Shown: positions 31,867-39,957 of the stretch, one piece after another
Position numbering within the stretch: the first letter of the stretch is position 1
Layout of the letters: the number at the start of each line of letters is the position of its first letter
Assembly (NCBI GenBank): GCA_947380835.1
Contig: CANCSL010000002.1
Location: forward strand, 1 to 48,883
Direction: 5' to 3'
Length of the DNA stretch: 48,883 nucleotides
DNA from: Actinomycetota bacterium
GTDB taxonomy: Bacteria; Actinomycetota; Actinomycetes; Nanopelagicales; Nanopelagicaceae
Program-made: the position numbers and the translations under genes
Notes under the pieces: generated by a model
What the model saw: the letters and a program-made list of their open reading frames with translations, nothing else
Databases searched by the model: none
What the model was told of the DNA's origin: nothing

Positions 31867-33648
31867 ATGACTGATAAAACAACAACTCGCCCTGGCAAAG
31901 AGAGTGGCGACCTCTCCGCAATGTTGCTTCCAGAACTGAAAAAAGTTGCTGGACAACTAGGCATAGATGGCGCCGCCAAGATGCAGAAGGCTGCCTTGGT
32001 GCAGGCCATCAGCGATCTCCAGGCTGCCAATCGCGAAGCGGCCAAAAACGAGCGCGAAGCGCGCCGAGCCGAGCGTCAAGAACGTCGCAATGCCGGCAAG
32101 AACAAGGCCAGCGATGATGCCGCTAATGATTCCGGCGATGACGCCGCTGATGAGAATTCCGCGCCCGAGCGCACTCGCGAACGCTCCGGCTCTGATCGGT
32201 CTAACGATCGAGCAAGCAACGACCGCGGTGGTAACAATGACCGCGACAACCAAGATTCAGATAATCGCTACAACTCCAATGATCGCAATGATCGTCCCAG
32301 CCGTAACGATCGCAACGACCGAAACGATCGCAACGACCGAAACGACCGTAACGATCGCAACGACCGAAATGATCGTGGTGGCCGTAACGATCGCAATGAT
32401 CGAAATGATCGTGGTGGCCGTAACGATCGCAATGATCGCAGTCGCACTCGCGACCGCGGAAATCGTGACGAGCGCGAAATCCAGATCTCCGAAGATGATG
32501 TTCTTCTGCCAGTAGGTGGCTTGCTCGATATTCTCGAGAATTACGCCTTTATTCGCACCGGGGGATACCTCGCGGGCAATAACGATGTATACGTTTCACT
32601 TCAGCAAGTACGTCGATACGGCTTGCGCAAGGGCGATGTCATCACCGGTTCTGTTCGCCAACCACACGAAGGTGAGCGAAAAGAAAAGTTCAACGCCTTG
32701 GTTCGCGTCGAGACTGTTAACGGAATGGATCCAGAGAGCGCTCGCGATCGCGTTGAATTCTCCAAGCTTGTTCCTCTCTATCCACAAGATCGTTTGCGTC
32801 TCGAGACCGAGCCCAACATTTTGACAACCCGTGTTATCGATTTGATTGCACCCATTGGTAAAGGCCAACGTGGACTTATCGTTTCGCCTCCAAAGGCTGG
32901 TAAGACCATGGTTCTTCAAGCCATTGCTAACGCCATCACCACCAACAACCCTGAATGTCACTTGATGGTTGTTCTCGTTGACGAGCGTCCAGAAGAAGTA
33001 ACCGATATGCAGCGAACAGTTAAGGGCGAAGTAATTGCTTCCACCTTCGACCGTCCCGCTGATGACCACACCTCTGTTGCCGAACTTGCGATCGAACGCG
33101 CTAAGCGCTTGGTCGAACTCGGACACGATGTGGTTGTGCTTCTCGACTCCATCACTCGTTTGGGTCGTGCCTACAACATCGCCGCTCCAGCTTCGGGACG
33201 TATTCTTTCCGGTGGTGTGGACTCCGCAGCTCTTTACCCACCAAAGAAGTTCTTTGGTGCGGCACGAAATATCGAAAATGGTGGATCGCTGACCATTCTT
33301 GCCACAGCTCTCGTTGAGACAGGTTCAAAGATGGATGAAGTTATCTTTGAAGAGTTCAAGGGAACTGGAAATATGGAATTAATCCTCAACCGCAAACTCG
33401 CAGATAAGCGAATTTTCCCAGCAGTTGACGTTGATGCTTCCAGTACTCGTAAAGAGGAAATTCTCATGGGTACCGAAGAACTTAATATTGTCTGGCGCTT
33501 GCGTCGCGTCTTGCATGCACTTGAGCCTCAGCAGGCCCTAGAACTCCTTCTGGACAAGATGAAGGGCACCAAGTCCAACGTCGAATTCTTGATGCAGATT
33601 CAGAAGACGGTTATCGCCGATTCGGCCTCAAATTCCAAGAACGGCTAA
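31867..33648 (+). CDS. rho: Transcription termination factor Rho with Asn/Asp/Arg-rich insertion
   Basis: 593-residue hexameric RNA-dependent ATPase ending transcription. In order: an N-terminal helix-bundle Rho-N domain (about 14-52); a low-complexity insertion (about 55-205) that starts with Glu/Arg and Asp-rich parts and ends in 15 NDR units; the cold-shock RNA-binding domain (about 208-285); and the ATPase with P-loop VSPPKAGKTM (about 338-347, Lys345), VLVDERPEEVTDM, and DSITRLGRAYN. Actinobacterial Rho proteins often have such insertions, which bind RNA and relax sequence needs; the simple NDR repeat here is striking. The start ATG follows a run of A. It is followed by a weak hairpin and rpmE. 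Confidence 0.97.
   Translation: MTDKTTTRPGKESGDLSAMLLPELKKVAGQLGIDGAAKMQKAALVQAISDLQAANREAAKNEREARRAERQERRNAGKNKASDDAANDSGDDAADENSAPERTRERSGSDRSNDRASNDRGGNNDRDNQDSDNRYNSNDRNDRPSRNDRNDRNDRNDRNDRNDRNDRNDRGGRNDRNDRNDRGGRNDRNDRSRTRDRGNRDEREIQISEDDVLLPVGGLLDILENYAFIRTGGYLAGNNDVYVSLQQVRRYGLRKGDVITGSVRQPHEGERKEKFNALVRVETVNGMDPESARDRVEFSKLVPLYPQDRLRLETEPNILTTRVIDLIAPIGKGQRGLIVSPPKAGKTMVLQAIANAITTNNPECHLMVVLVDERPEEVTDMQRTVKGEVIASTFDRPADDHTSVAELAIERAKRLVELGHDVVVLLDSITRLGRAYNIAAPASGRILSGGVDSAALYPPKKFFGAARNIENGGSLTILATALVETGSKMDEVIFEEFKGTGNMELILNRKLADKRIFPAVDVDASSTRKEEILMGTEELNIVWRLRRVLHALEPQQALELLLDKMKGTKSNVEFLMQIQKTVIADSASNSKNG
32278..32439 (+). repeat. 9/18-bp tandem repeat coding for Asn-Asp-Arg
   Basis: Residues 138-191 of Rho are 15 NDR units broken by one PSR and two GGR. 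The DNA alternates AACGATCGC, AACGACCGA and AATGATCGT with long near-identical stretches, so slippage or unequal crossing-over could readily change the copy number. Copy number may vary between strains. Confidence 0.9.
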
Positions 33649-33685
33649 TTTCGCGCTCAAATTTGCCCCAGAGGGGGCTCCTCAG

Positions 33686-33707
33686 AACCGGAGAAAGTTC
33701 GGTTTTT
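33686..33707 (+). terminator. Weak hairpin with T-run after rho
   Basis: AACCG (33686-33690) pairs with CGGTT (33700-33704), followed by further T bases; loop of 9. Just upstream GCCCC/GGGGC (33664-33677) forms another short stem. Together they may end or slow the rho transcript. The stem is short, so confidence is moderate. Confidence 0.4.
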
Positions 33708-33727
33708 CAGGTAGCTCCCTTTACGGC

Positions 33728-33794
33728 TAGAATTGCCACTTCGCGCTGGTTCCCGAAGAACGCTTTCGATCCAGTCACTTAAAAGGAGAAACAC
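33728..33794 (+). promoter_or_regulatory. rpmE -10 box and possible L31 leader
   Basis: TAGAAT (33728-33733) is a good -10 box. The 55 or so bases after it contain CTGG (33747-33750) that can pair with CCAG (33771-33774), with CGAA/TTCG pairing inside, ahead of AAAAGGAG. Ribosomal protein L31 leaders that bind the protein are known in actinobacteria, but I could not compare with the published consensus. Confidence 0.3.
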
Positions 33795-34010
33795 ATGAAG
33801 GCTGATATTCATCCAAATTACCTAGAGACCACTGTGACTTGTGGCTGTGGCGAAGTTTTCACAACTCGCTCTACCAAAGCATCTGGTTCCATCTATGTTG
33901 AAGTTTGCTCGGTTTGCCATCCTTTCTACACCGGCAAGCAGAGAATTCTCGACACTGGCGGACGCGTTGCCAAGTTCGAAGAGCGTTTCGGTAAAAAGAC
34001 CGCTAAGTAG
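33795..34010 (+). CDS. rpmE: 50S ribosomal protein L31, zinc-binding form
   Basis: 71-residue large-subunit protein. It is the C+ type with four cysteines in place: C16 and C18 (TCGCG) and C38 and C41 (CSVC), which bind zinc in this family. HPFYTGKQR and the C-terminal RVAKFEERFGKK are canonical. Under zinc shortage bacteria often swap this form for a cysteine-free paralogue, which is not in this window. AAAAGGAG lies 8 bases before ATG 33795. It follows rho and precedes prfA, the usual actinobacterial order, but a strong terminator separates it from prfA. Confidence 0.97.
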   Translation: MKADIHPNYLETTVTCGCGEVFTTRSTKASGSIYVEVCSVCHPFYTGKQRILDTGGRVAKFEERFGKKTAK

Positions 34011-34019
34011 CTTTTTTTC

Positions 34020-34070
34020 AGAGACCGCAATTCGCTCATCCATCAGGGTGGGCGGTGCGGTCTCTTTTTT
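34020..34070 (+). terminator. Strong intrinsic terminator after rpmE
   Basis: AGAGACCGCA (34020-34029) pairs with TGCGGTCTCT (34056-34065), and inside it CGCTCATCC pairs with GGGTGGGCG using G-U pairs. The stem of about 19 pairs is followed by TTTTT. It closes the rpmE transcript before prfA. Confidence 0.9.
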
Positions 34071-34102
34071 ATTACCAGCCAATGAGATGAAATGGAGGAG
34101 AG

Positions 34103-35197
34103 ATGGCAGCAGACAATGCAGATCGCTTTGCATCGGTAAATGAATTACTTGCAGAGTATGCCCAGCTGGAAAAAGATCTCGCCGACCCAACTATTCATGG
34201 CGATCAAGGTAAGGCTCGCCAACTCGGAAAACGTTACGCATCCTTAGGTCCTGTCATTGGGGGATATCGTGCCTGGCGTTCAGCTGAAGATGATTTAGAG
34301 GCCGCAATGGAATTAGCTGAAGTCGATCCTGATTTCGCTACCGAGATTCCCAACCTGGAAAAATCTCGCGATGATGCTGCTGAAAAACTTGAAGAGTTGC
34401 TTCTACCTCGCGACCCCAACGATGACCGAGACGTTATTTTGGAAATTAAGGCAGGCGCCGGTGGCGATGAATCCGCCCTGTTTGCGGGCGATCTTTTGCG
34501 CATGTACATGCGCTACGCCGAAAAACAGGGATGGAAGACTGAAATTATTGATATGACCGAGAGCGATCTTGGTGGGTACAAAGATATTTCTATGGCCGTG
34601 AAGTCAAAGGGAATCGCTGAGCCAGGCAAGACTCCTTACTCTCGCTTGAAGTTTGAAGGTGGCGTGCATCGAGTTCAGCGCGTACCTGAGACTGAATCAC
34701 AGGGACGTATTCATACCTCTGCAGCCGGCGTCTTGGTACTTCCTGAAGCCGAAGAAGTTGATGTCGAGATCAATATGAATGATCTCCGTATCGATGTTTT
34801 TCGTTCCAGCGGTCCTGGTGGCCAAAGCGTTAACACCACAGACTCTGCCGTGCGAATCACTCACGTTCCGACCGGAATTGTCGTCTCGTGTCAGAACGAA
34901 AAGAGCCAACTCCAAAACAAGGAATCCGCACTTCGTATTTTGCGCGCTCGAATGTTAGTTGCAGCCCAAGAAGCTCAAGATGCCATTGCAGCCGCCGAGC
35001 GCAAGAGCCAAGTGCGTACCGTTGACCGCAGCGAGCGAATTCGCACTTACAACTACCCCGAAAATCGATTGAGCGACCACCGCGTGAATTTCAAATCCAA
35101 TAATTTGGATGCGGTTCTCAACGGCGAGCTCGACCCCGTTATCGACTCACTTTTGGATGCAGACAAAGCTGCCAAACTTTCTTCAACCGAGCATTAA
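34103..35197 (+). CDS. prfA: Peptide chain release factor 1
   Basis: 364 residues; reads UAA and UAG and releases the finished protein. The GGQ motif that reaches the peptidyl-transferase centre is at 239-241 in SSGPGGQSVN. The codon-reading tripeptide position holds PET (195-197 in RVPETESQGRIHTS), where E. coli has PAT; the outer Pro and Thr are kept, so UAG/UAA reading should be normal. GGAGGAG lies just before ATG 34103. PrmC, which methylates the GGQ glutamine, follows 56 bases later. Confidence 0.97.
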   Translation: MAADNADRFASVNELLAEYAQLEKDLADPTIHGDQGKARQLGKRYASLGPVIGGYRAWRSAEDDLEAAMELAEVDPDFATEIPNLEKSRDDAAEKLEELLLPRDPNDDRDVILEIKAGAGGDESALFAGDLLRMYMRYAEKQGWKTEIIDMTESDLGGYKDISMAVKSKGIAEPGKTPYSRLKFEGGVHRVQRVPETESQGRIHTSAAGVLVLPEAEEVDVEINMNDLRIDVFRSSGPGGQSVNTTDSAVRITHVPTGIVVSCQNEKSQLQNKESALRILRARMLVAAQEAQDAIAAAERKSQVRTVDRSERIRTYNYPENRLSDHRVNFKSNNLDAVLNGELDPVIDSLLDADKAAKLSSTEH

Positions 35198-35253
35198 AAC
35201 TCGGAATTCTTTTCGCGCCACTGCATCAAGTTAGCTAGAAAAAGGAGCAGACG

Positions 35254-36096
35254 TTGATACGCGATTTACTTCGATGGGGTAAAGATCAACTGTCGACGAA
35301 AGATATTTCTGGGATCGATGCCGAGCTGCTGCTGGCCCATGTATTAGGTCTATCTCGGATGGAACTCCATTCAAAGTCGGTTGAACTCGGTGACGACGCA
35401 GCACGAGTTAAAGAAGAATTTGAAGATGCGATCGCAATGCGCCTTACTGGAAAACCCACTCAATACATAACCGGCGAAGCCCCCTTTCGTTACTTGACTC
35501 TTGATGTCGGCCCAGGGGTACTTATTCCCAGACCAGAGACTGAAGTTCTTGTCGATGAAGTGCTGCATCATCTTGCTGGATTAGGTGAGCCAATTTCTGT
35601 AATTGACTTGGGCTCGGGTTCTGGCGCCATCGCCATCTCTATCGCTTCCGAGACCTTCGGCAAGAAGGTCGTGCACGTGGTCGCGGTCGAGAAGTCTGAA
35701 GATGCCTTGCCGTGGCTTCGACAAAACATCGCCAAATTCGATTTACCGATTCGGGTCATTGCTGAAGATGTCACAACCGCTCTGCAAGGAGTCAAGTGCG
35801 ATGTCGTCGTGGCAAACCCGCCCTACATTCCACAGAACGATCAACTTCCCCGAGAAGTGGCAGATTTTGAGCCTGAACTCGCCTTTCGTGGCGGAGATGA
35901 ATCGGGGATGGAAGCACCTCGGGTCTTTATAGCCACTGCGGCTCGGCTGTTGAAGAGCGGCGGGTTTGCTGCCTTTGAACATCACGAGAGTCAGGTCGAG
36001 CTGATGCGCGAAGCACTTTCGACCGATTTCACTCAGATAAAAATCCATTACGATTTAACAGAACGTCCACGATTTACAACTGCAATTCGTAAATGA
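35254..36096 (+). CDS. prmC: Release factor glutamine methyltransferase
   Basis: 280-residue SAM-dependent enzyme that methylates the Gln of the GGQ motif in release factors. SAM motif VIDLGSGSGAIAISIA is at about 117-132, and the catalytic NPPY is at 188-191 (VVANPPYIPQ). The N-terminal helical domain with EAPFRYLTLDVGPGVLIPRPETE is complete. The start is TTG at 35254, supported by AAGGAG 7 bases upstream, since the first residues (IRDLLRWGKDQL) fit the family. It is next to its substrate gene prfA. Confidence 0.95.
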   Translation: MIRDLLRWGKDQLSTKDISGIDAELLLAHVLGLSRMELHSKSVELGDDAARVKEEFEDAIAMRLTGKPTQYITGEAPFRYLTLDVGPGVLIPRPETEVLVDEVLHHLAGLGEPISVIDLGSGSGAIAISIASETFGKKVVHVVAVEKSEDALPWLRQNIAKFDLPIRVIAEDVTTALQGVKCDVVVANPPYIPQNDQLPREVADFEPELAFRGGDESGMEAPRVFIATAARLLKSGGFAAFEHHESQVELMREALSTDFTQIKIHYDLTERPRFTTAIRK

Positions 36097-36121
36097 ATGC
36101 TCACAGAGAGTCGGGTGAAAC

Positions 36122-36799
36122 TTGGCTGAAGTAATTGATGTGGCTGGTCTGGTTGGGCATCCTCGCAAAACCAAGACTGCAATCGATCAAATAGTCGCTT
36201 CGTTGCAACGCGGTGAGATAAATGTTTTTGCGATCGAGAGCGCCTATGTCTATGCCTGCAATGCTTTCGATCAAGAGGCTGTGCAACGTTTGCACACTTT
36301 ACGTGGCGATGATTTTGGAACTGCTTGTCAGGTCATGATCGGAAATGTGCAGACACTTGAAGGCTTGGCTCAGGACGTTAGCCCCGACATCAAAAAGTTG
36401 GCCAAGGCGTTTTGGCCAGGATTGTTGACTTTGCATGTCCAACCGCATCGTGGCCTTAACTGGGATCTCGGCGATGGTGGAGAGCTAGGCGAGTTTGCAG
36501 TTCGTATTCCCAAGGGTGATTTCTTTCAACAGGTACTTGCTCTCAGCGGCCCCTTGGCCGTGGCAAGTGCTTCTTTGGCAGGTAGACCGCCCGTTCGGGA
36601 TATTGGTGGGATAGTTGCGCTCTATTCGGATATTGGCATTTACGCGGATGAAGGAGTGCTGAAGGCCGGAAAGGCCTCCACCGTCGTTCGCCAAAGTGTG
36701 ATCGGCGTCGAATCGGGCCTAGAGGTGCTTCGTGAGGGAGCCGTTACCTTGGCCAGACTCAAGAAGATCTTGCCCTCGATTTCTTTAGCCAGCGAATAG
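36122..36799 (+). CDS. Degenerate TsaC/Sua5 (YrdC) family protein
   Basis: 225 residues, in the place where actinobacteria carry the threonylcarbamoyl-AMP synthase for tRNA t6A. The fold is kept: FWPGLLTLHV (97-106), LNWDLGD (112-118), PLAVASASLAGRPP (144-157) and ASTVVR align with mycobacterial Sua5. Signature residues are not: the PTDTVYGLGADAF-type strand reads AIESAYVYACNAF (37-49), the KGRP-type loop reads LRGDDFGT (60-67), and SAN reads SAS (149-151). There is no frameshift. It may be inactive, or changed in activity; t6A is near-essential, so another copy should exist elsewhere. The start is TTG 36122, 25 bases after prmC. The TAG stop forms part of the glyA -10 box. Confidence 0.75.
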   Translation: MAEVIDVAGLVGHPRKTKTAIDQIVASLQRGEINVFAIESAYVYACNAFDQEAVQRLHTLRGDDFGTACQVMIGNVQTLEGLAQDVSPDIKKLAKAFWPGLLTLHVQPHRGLNWDLGDGGELGEFAVRIPKGDFFQQVLALSGPLAVASASLAGRPPVRDIGGIVALYSDIGIYADEGVLKAGKASTVVRQSVIGVESGLEVLREGAVTLARLKKILPSISLASE

Positions 36800-36802
36800 G
36801 CT
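36797..36802 (+). promoter_or_regulatory. Candidate leaderless -10 box of glyA, overlapping the upstream stop codon
   Basis: TAGGCT, then TAGCGCC (7 bases), then ATG at 36810. Its first three bases are the TAG stop of the TsaC-like gene. Confidence 0.42.
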
Positions 36803-36809
36803 TAGCGCC

Positions 36810-38078
36810 ATGTCGAATGAAACTTTTTATGGTCCAGATTTTTCCGCCTTGCAATCTCAAGATCCAGATATCGCAGAACTCCTGCTGAGTGAACTGGATC
36901 GTCAGCGCAAGAACCTGCAGCTCATCGCCAGCGAAAACTTCACATCGACAGCAGTACTGGCCGCTCTTGGCTCGACCCTCTCCAATAAATATGCGGAAGG
37001 CTATCCAGGCAAGCGCTATTACGGTGGCTGCGAAGAGGTCGATAAAGTTGAAACTATCGGCATCGATCGTGCTAAATCCCTTTTTGGCGCCGAGCATGCA
37101 AATCTGCAGCCTCACTCGGGTGCAAGTGCCAACGTTGCGGTGTATCAAGCTTTCACTAAGCCTGGAGATACCGTTCTAGCTATGTCGCTTCCGCACGGAG
37201 GCCACCTCACTCATGGATCTAAAGTTAACTTTTCCGGCAAGTGGTTCAACATCGTTTCTTATGGGGTTCGGGCCGACAATGAATTAATTGATTACGATCA
37301 ATTACGCGATTCAGCAATCGAACACAAGCCAAAAATGATTTGTACTGGTGCTACCGCTTATCCCAGCTTGATTGATTTTGAAAAAGTTCGCGCAATCTGT
37401 GATGAAGTCGGAGCGATCATGTGGGTTGATGCCGCTCACTTCATCGGTTTGGTTGCTGGTAAGGCAATTCCATCCCCTGTTCCTTATGCAGATGTCGTTT
37501 CGTTTACGACTCACAAAGTTTTGCGTGGACCTCGTGGCGGAATGATTCTCTCCAAAGCTGAGCATGCTGCTGCAATTGATAAAGCAGTATTTCCAGGAAT
37601 GCAAGGCGGACCAATCATGAGTGCCGTGGCTGGAAAGGCCATTGCCCTGAAAGAATGTGCGACACCGGCATATCAACAATATGCAAAAGATGTCATCGCA
37701 AATTGCAAGGCACTGGCTGCTGGTTTAGTAGAGGAAGGTATGCGCGCAGTCTCAGGCGGAACCGAAACTCACCTTGCCTTAATTGATATTCGGAGCACTG
37801 GGGTCAATGGCAAAGTTGCCGACGAACGTTGTGGCAATTCCGGAATCACCCTCAACAAGAATGCGATTCCATACGACCCAGAGACTCCTGCCGTCACCAG
37901 CGGAATTCGCGTCGGAACTGCAGCGACTACAACCCAGGGTATGGGACTTCCTGAGATGCGCACCATTGCTGCACTCATCGCACGGGCCATCAAGGACGGC
38001 GGCGAGGAAGGCAAAGCTGCTGCAATTGCTTCTGAAGTACACGAGCTAACTGCGCAATTTCCTGTCTACGCCAGATAG
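36810..38078 (+). CDS. glyA: Serine hydroxymethyltransferase
   Basis: PLP enzyme of 422 residues, interconverting serine and glycine and loading tetrahydrofolate with one-carbon units. Motifs are LIASENFTSTAVLAALGS, KYAEGYPGKRYYGGCEEVD and the PLP loop VVSFTTHKVLRGPRGG with the active Lys. Length is standard. It lies between the TsaC-like gene and wecA, as in Streptomyces; mycobacteria lack it here. No Shine-Dalgarno is present, and a TANNNT box 7 bases upstream suggests its own leaderless transcript. No glycine riboswitch fits in the 10-base gap. Confidence 0.97.
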   Translation: MSNETFYGPDFSALQSQDPDIAELLLSELDRQRKNLQLIASENFTSTAVLAALGSTLSNKYAEGYPGKRYYGGCEEVDKVETIGIDRAKSLFGAEHANLQPHSGASANVAVYQAFTKPGDTVLAMSLPHGGHLTHGSKVNFSGKWFNIVSYGVRADNELIDYDQLRDSAIEHKPKMICTGATAYPSLIDFEKVRAICDEVGAIMWVDAAHFIGLVAGKAIPSPVPYADVVSFTTHKVLRGPRGGMILSKAEHAAAIDKAVFPGMQGGPIMSAVAGKAIALKECATPAYQQYAKDVIANCKALAAGLVEEGMRAVSGGTETHLALIDIRSTGVNGKVADERCGNSGITLNKNAIPYDPETPAVTSGIRVGTAATTTQGMGLPEMRTIAALIARAIKDGGEEGKAAAIASEVHELTAQFPVYAR

Positions 38079-38081
38079 TTT
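38076..38081 (+). promoter_or_regulatory. Candidate leaderless -10 box of wecA, overlapping the glyA stop codon
   Basis: TAGTTT, then TAAAAA (6 bases), then ATG at 38088. TAG is the glyA stop, the same arrangement as at glyA itself. Confidence 0.38.
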
Positions 38082-38087
38082 TAAAAA

Positions 38088-39227
38088 ATGCGGGAGTACC
38101 TACTAGCAGCATCACTTGCCGCAACGCTCTGTTTCTTGATCACACCTTTTATAAGGATTGTCGCTATGCGCGCCGGTGCCTTCGTCAATCTTCGCTCGCG
38201 CGATATACATACTGAAATCACGCCGCGGTGGGGTGGTCTGGCTATGTGGGTTGCAATGGCGCTGACATTTATGACTGTTAGCCACTTGCCGCTCGTGGGC
38301 AAATCATTTGGGCGAGAGGCGACCGGTATATTTCTGGCCGGCACCTTCATCATGATTCTTGGAATTCTTGATGATCGCTACGACCTTGACGCACTGACGA
38401 AGTTTGCCGGACAAGCCCTAGCTGCGGGAATTCTTCTCCTGCATGGAGTGCAGATACTTTGGTTGCCGATTAACGGCATCATGACGCTGCCTGCCAACAT
38501 TGGTCAATTGATCACAGTTCTCTTTGTCATGGTCGTGATCAACGCCGTTAACTTTGTAGATGGATTAGATGGACTAGCGACCGGAATTGTTGCCATATGC
38601 GCATCGGCATTCTTCGCCTTCTCCTATCTATTAGCGGTAGTCAATGGATTTAGCCGCGCAGGAGCCCCATCGCTGGTGACAGCAGTCATCGTGGGAATGT
38701 GTTTGGGATTCTTGCCCCACAATTTTCATCCAGCCAAGATTTTTATGGGGGACTCTGGTGCAATGCTGCTAGGACTTCTTCTTTCTTCAGCAGCCATCAC
38801 GTTAACGGGTCAGATTGATGCAAACGCCATTACGACTCAAGGTTCGCGCTTGGCTTTGCTTCCTCTGTTGTTACCTTTCTTAGTACTCGCAATTCCACTG
38901 ATCGATTTAGGAATGGCGATTGTTCGGCGCATTAGGGCCGGGCGTTCGCCTTTTGCGGCCGATCGTGAACACCTTCATCATCGGATCTTGAATCTAGGCG
39001 CAACTCATCGCCAGACGACGGTGATTCTTTATCTCTGGACGGCAATGTTTGCGGCATCGACTGTCGTTGCAGCTTTCGCTCCACTGTGGGTTTCGATAAG
39101 TGTCGGCATGATTATTCTGGTGCTTTCGTTATTGCTGATCGGATGGATCTGGAAATCAAAAAGGAATCTGCTCCGCAATCCTGGTGGCAGCAGTGAAGCG
39201 ATGAACGCAGTGGAGGTTTTGGTTTAA
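38088..39227 (+). CDS. wecA: Undecaprenyl-phosphate GlcNAc/sugar-1-phosphate transferase (MraY/WecA family)
   Basis: 379-residue membrane enzyme with about ten to eleven helices that loads a sugar-1-phosphate on the lipid carrier. Family motifs: the early ITPRWGGLA, the DDRYDLDALTKFAGQ block (about 96-110), NFVDGLDGLATG (about 151-162), GDSGAMLLG, and the cytoplasmic HLHHRIL of the WecA/TagO subgroup, which MraY lacks. In actinobacteria the homologue (Rv1302) starts arabinogalactan or other wall-polymer synthesis; the polymer here is unknown. It is directly followed by atpI with no gap, and the start follows a TANNNT box. Confidence 0.93.
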   Translation: MREYLLAASLAATLCFLITPFIRIVAMRAGAFVNLRSRDIHTEITPRWGGLAMWVAMALTFMTVSHLPLVGKSFGREATGIFLAGTFIMILGILDDRYDLDALTKFAGQALAAGILLLHGVQILWLPINGIMTLPANIGQLITVLFVMVVINAVNFVDGLDGLATGIVAICASAFFAFSYLLAVVNGFSRAGAPSLVTAVIVGMCLGFLPHNFHPAKIFMGDSGAMLLGLLLSSAAITLTGQIDANAITTQGSRLALLPLLLPFLVLAIPLIDLGMAIVRRIRAGRSPFAADREHLHHRILNLGATHRQTTVILYLWTAMFAASTVVAAFAPLWVSISVGMIILVLSLLLIGWIWKSKRNLLRNPGGSSEAMNAVEVLV

Positions 39228-39677
39228 ATGGACGAACTAAATAAAGAAAATAACGGCAAGGGCGAACTCACTAACGATCAGGCGCTGTGGCGCGGCGCAA
39301 TCATCCCAGCCACGGTTGTGGCTTTTTTGGCGCTCCTGCTGGCCAGCTTCTTTCGCGGTCGTTCCGGCTTTTGGGGTGCGCTGCTTGCCGGCGTCACCGT
39401 CATCATTTTCTTTTCGGTCCACTTATTGGTCTCTCGCCTGACGAGGGATTTAGACCCTATGGCGACTATGGCCTTGGCCATGTTCTCCTACTTTGCCAAG
39501 GTGATTTTGATGGGTGCATTCCTTTTGATCGTTACGAAGACGACTTCCAAGGCCGATGTCGATCGCGCCAGTTTTGCTGCCAGCGCCCTGACCATCACGG
39601 CAGTCTGGCTAGCGGGCGAAATCCGGGCTTTTTTGCGCCTGCGCTTCCAATTACCATTACCTCCTGCGAAGGGTTAG
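39228..39677 (+). CDS. atpI: AtpI-like small membrane protein
   Basis: 149 residues with four hydrophobic segments (about 23-43, 48-68, 80-102 and 113-131). It matches the actinobacterial protein I encoded ahead of atpB (Rv1303 position). AtpI proteins help assemble the c-ring or bind cations; in most species they are dispensable. The N-terminus is charged and cytoplasmic (MDELNKENNGKGELTNDQ). ATG 39228 follows the wecA stop at once, so the two share a transcript. The AtpZ-like gene follows after 49 bases. Confidence 0.82.
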   Translation: MDELNKENNGKGELTNDQALWRGAIIPATVVAFLALLLASFFRGRSGFWGALLAGVTVIIFFSVHLLVSRLTRDLDPMATMALAMFSYFAKVILMGAFLLIVTKTTSKADVDRASFAASALTITAVWLAGEIRAFLRLRFQLPLPPAKG

Positions 39678-39726
39678 ATTTATAACTTCATTCTGCTCAG
39701 GTGAGTAGATTCCCGAAGGGGGAGAA

Positions 39727-39957
39727 ATGGCTGGAAATGAAGAAGGCGCCCTTTGGTCGATTATGGGATACCTGCTTTCTGGTCTGCTCATCTGGGGTGG
39801 GCTGGGATGGGCCGCTGATCATTGGCTCGGGACCCACTTCTTCGTCTTAATCGGGATGCTGCTCGGAGGTGGCGCTTCCATGTACCTCGTCTGGCTGCGA
39901 TTTGGTCGAGGCTCCTCTGGCCAATCGACCGGTGACGGATCCTCAACTAATAAGTAG
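39727..39957 (+). CDS. AtpZ/AtpI-like F0F1 accessory membrane protein
   Basis: 76 residues with two helices (about 13-29 and 38-54), joined by GLGWAADHWLGTHF, the family signature of F0F1-ATPase accessory proteins of the AtpZ/AtpI superfamily. The C-terminus is hydrophilic and rich in Gly and Ser (GRGSSGQSTGDGSSTNK). AGGGGGAG lies just before ATG 39727, and TAGATT about 14 bases upstream of it could be a -10 box. It and atpI together give two accessory proteins before atpB. Its exact job is not known; related AtpZ proteins are tied to magnesium uptake or c-ring assembly. Confidence 0.8.
   Translation: MAGNEEGALWSIMGYLLSGLLIWGGLGWAADHWLGTHFFVLIGMLLGGGASMYLVWLRFGRGSSGQSTGDGSSTNK

Noticed and set aside
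32278..32439. Short regular repeats that might suggest a CRISPR array
   Set aside because: The units are 9/18 bp with no unique spacers and lie within a coding frame.
31967..32515. A second long open frame over the Rho insertion (Thr/Ile-rich)
   Set aside because: It is a frame-shifted reading of the 9-bp NDR repeat inside the intact rho gene; no start signal and no continuation.
36800..36809. Glycine riboswitch before glyA
   Set aside because: Only 10 bases separate glyA from the upstream gene, and no aptamer pattern lies in its 3' end.
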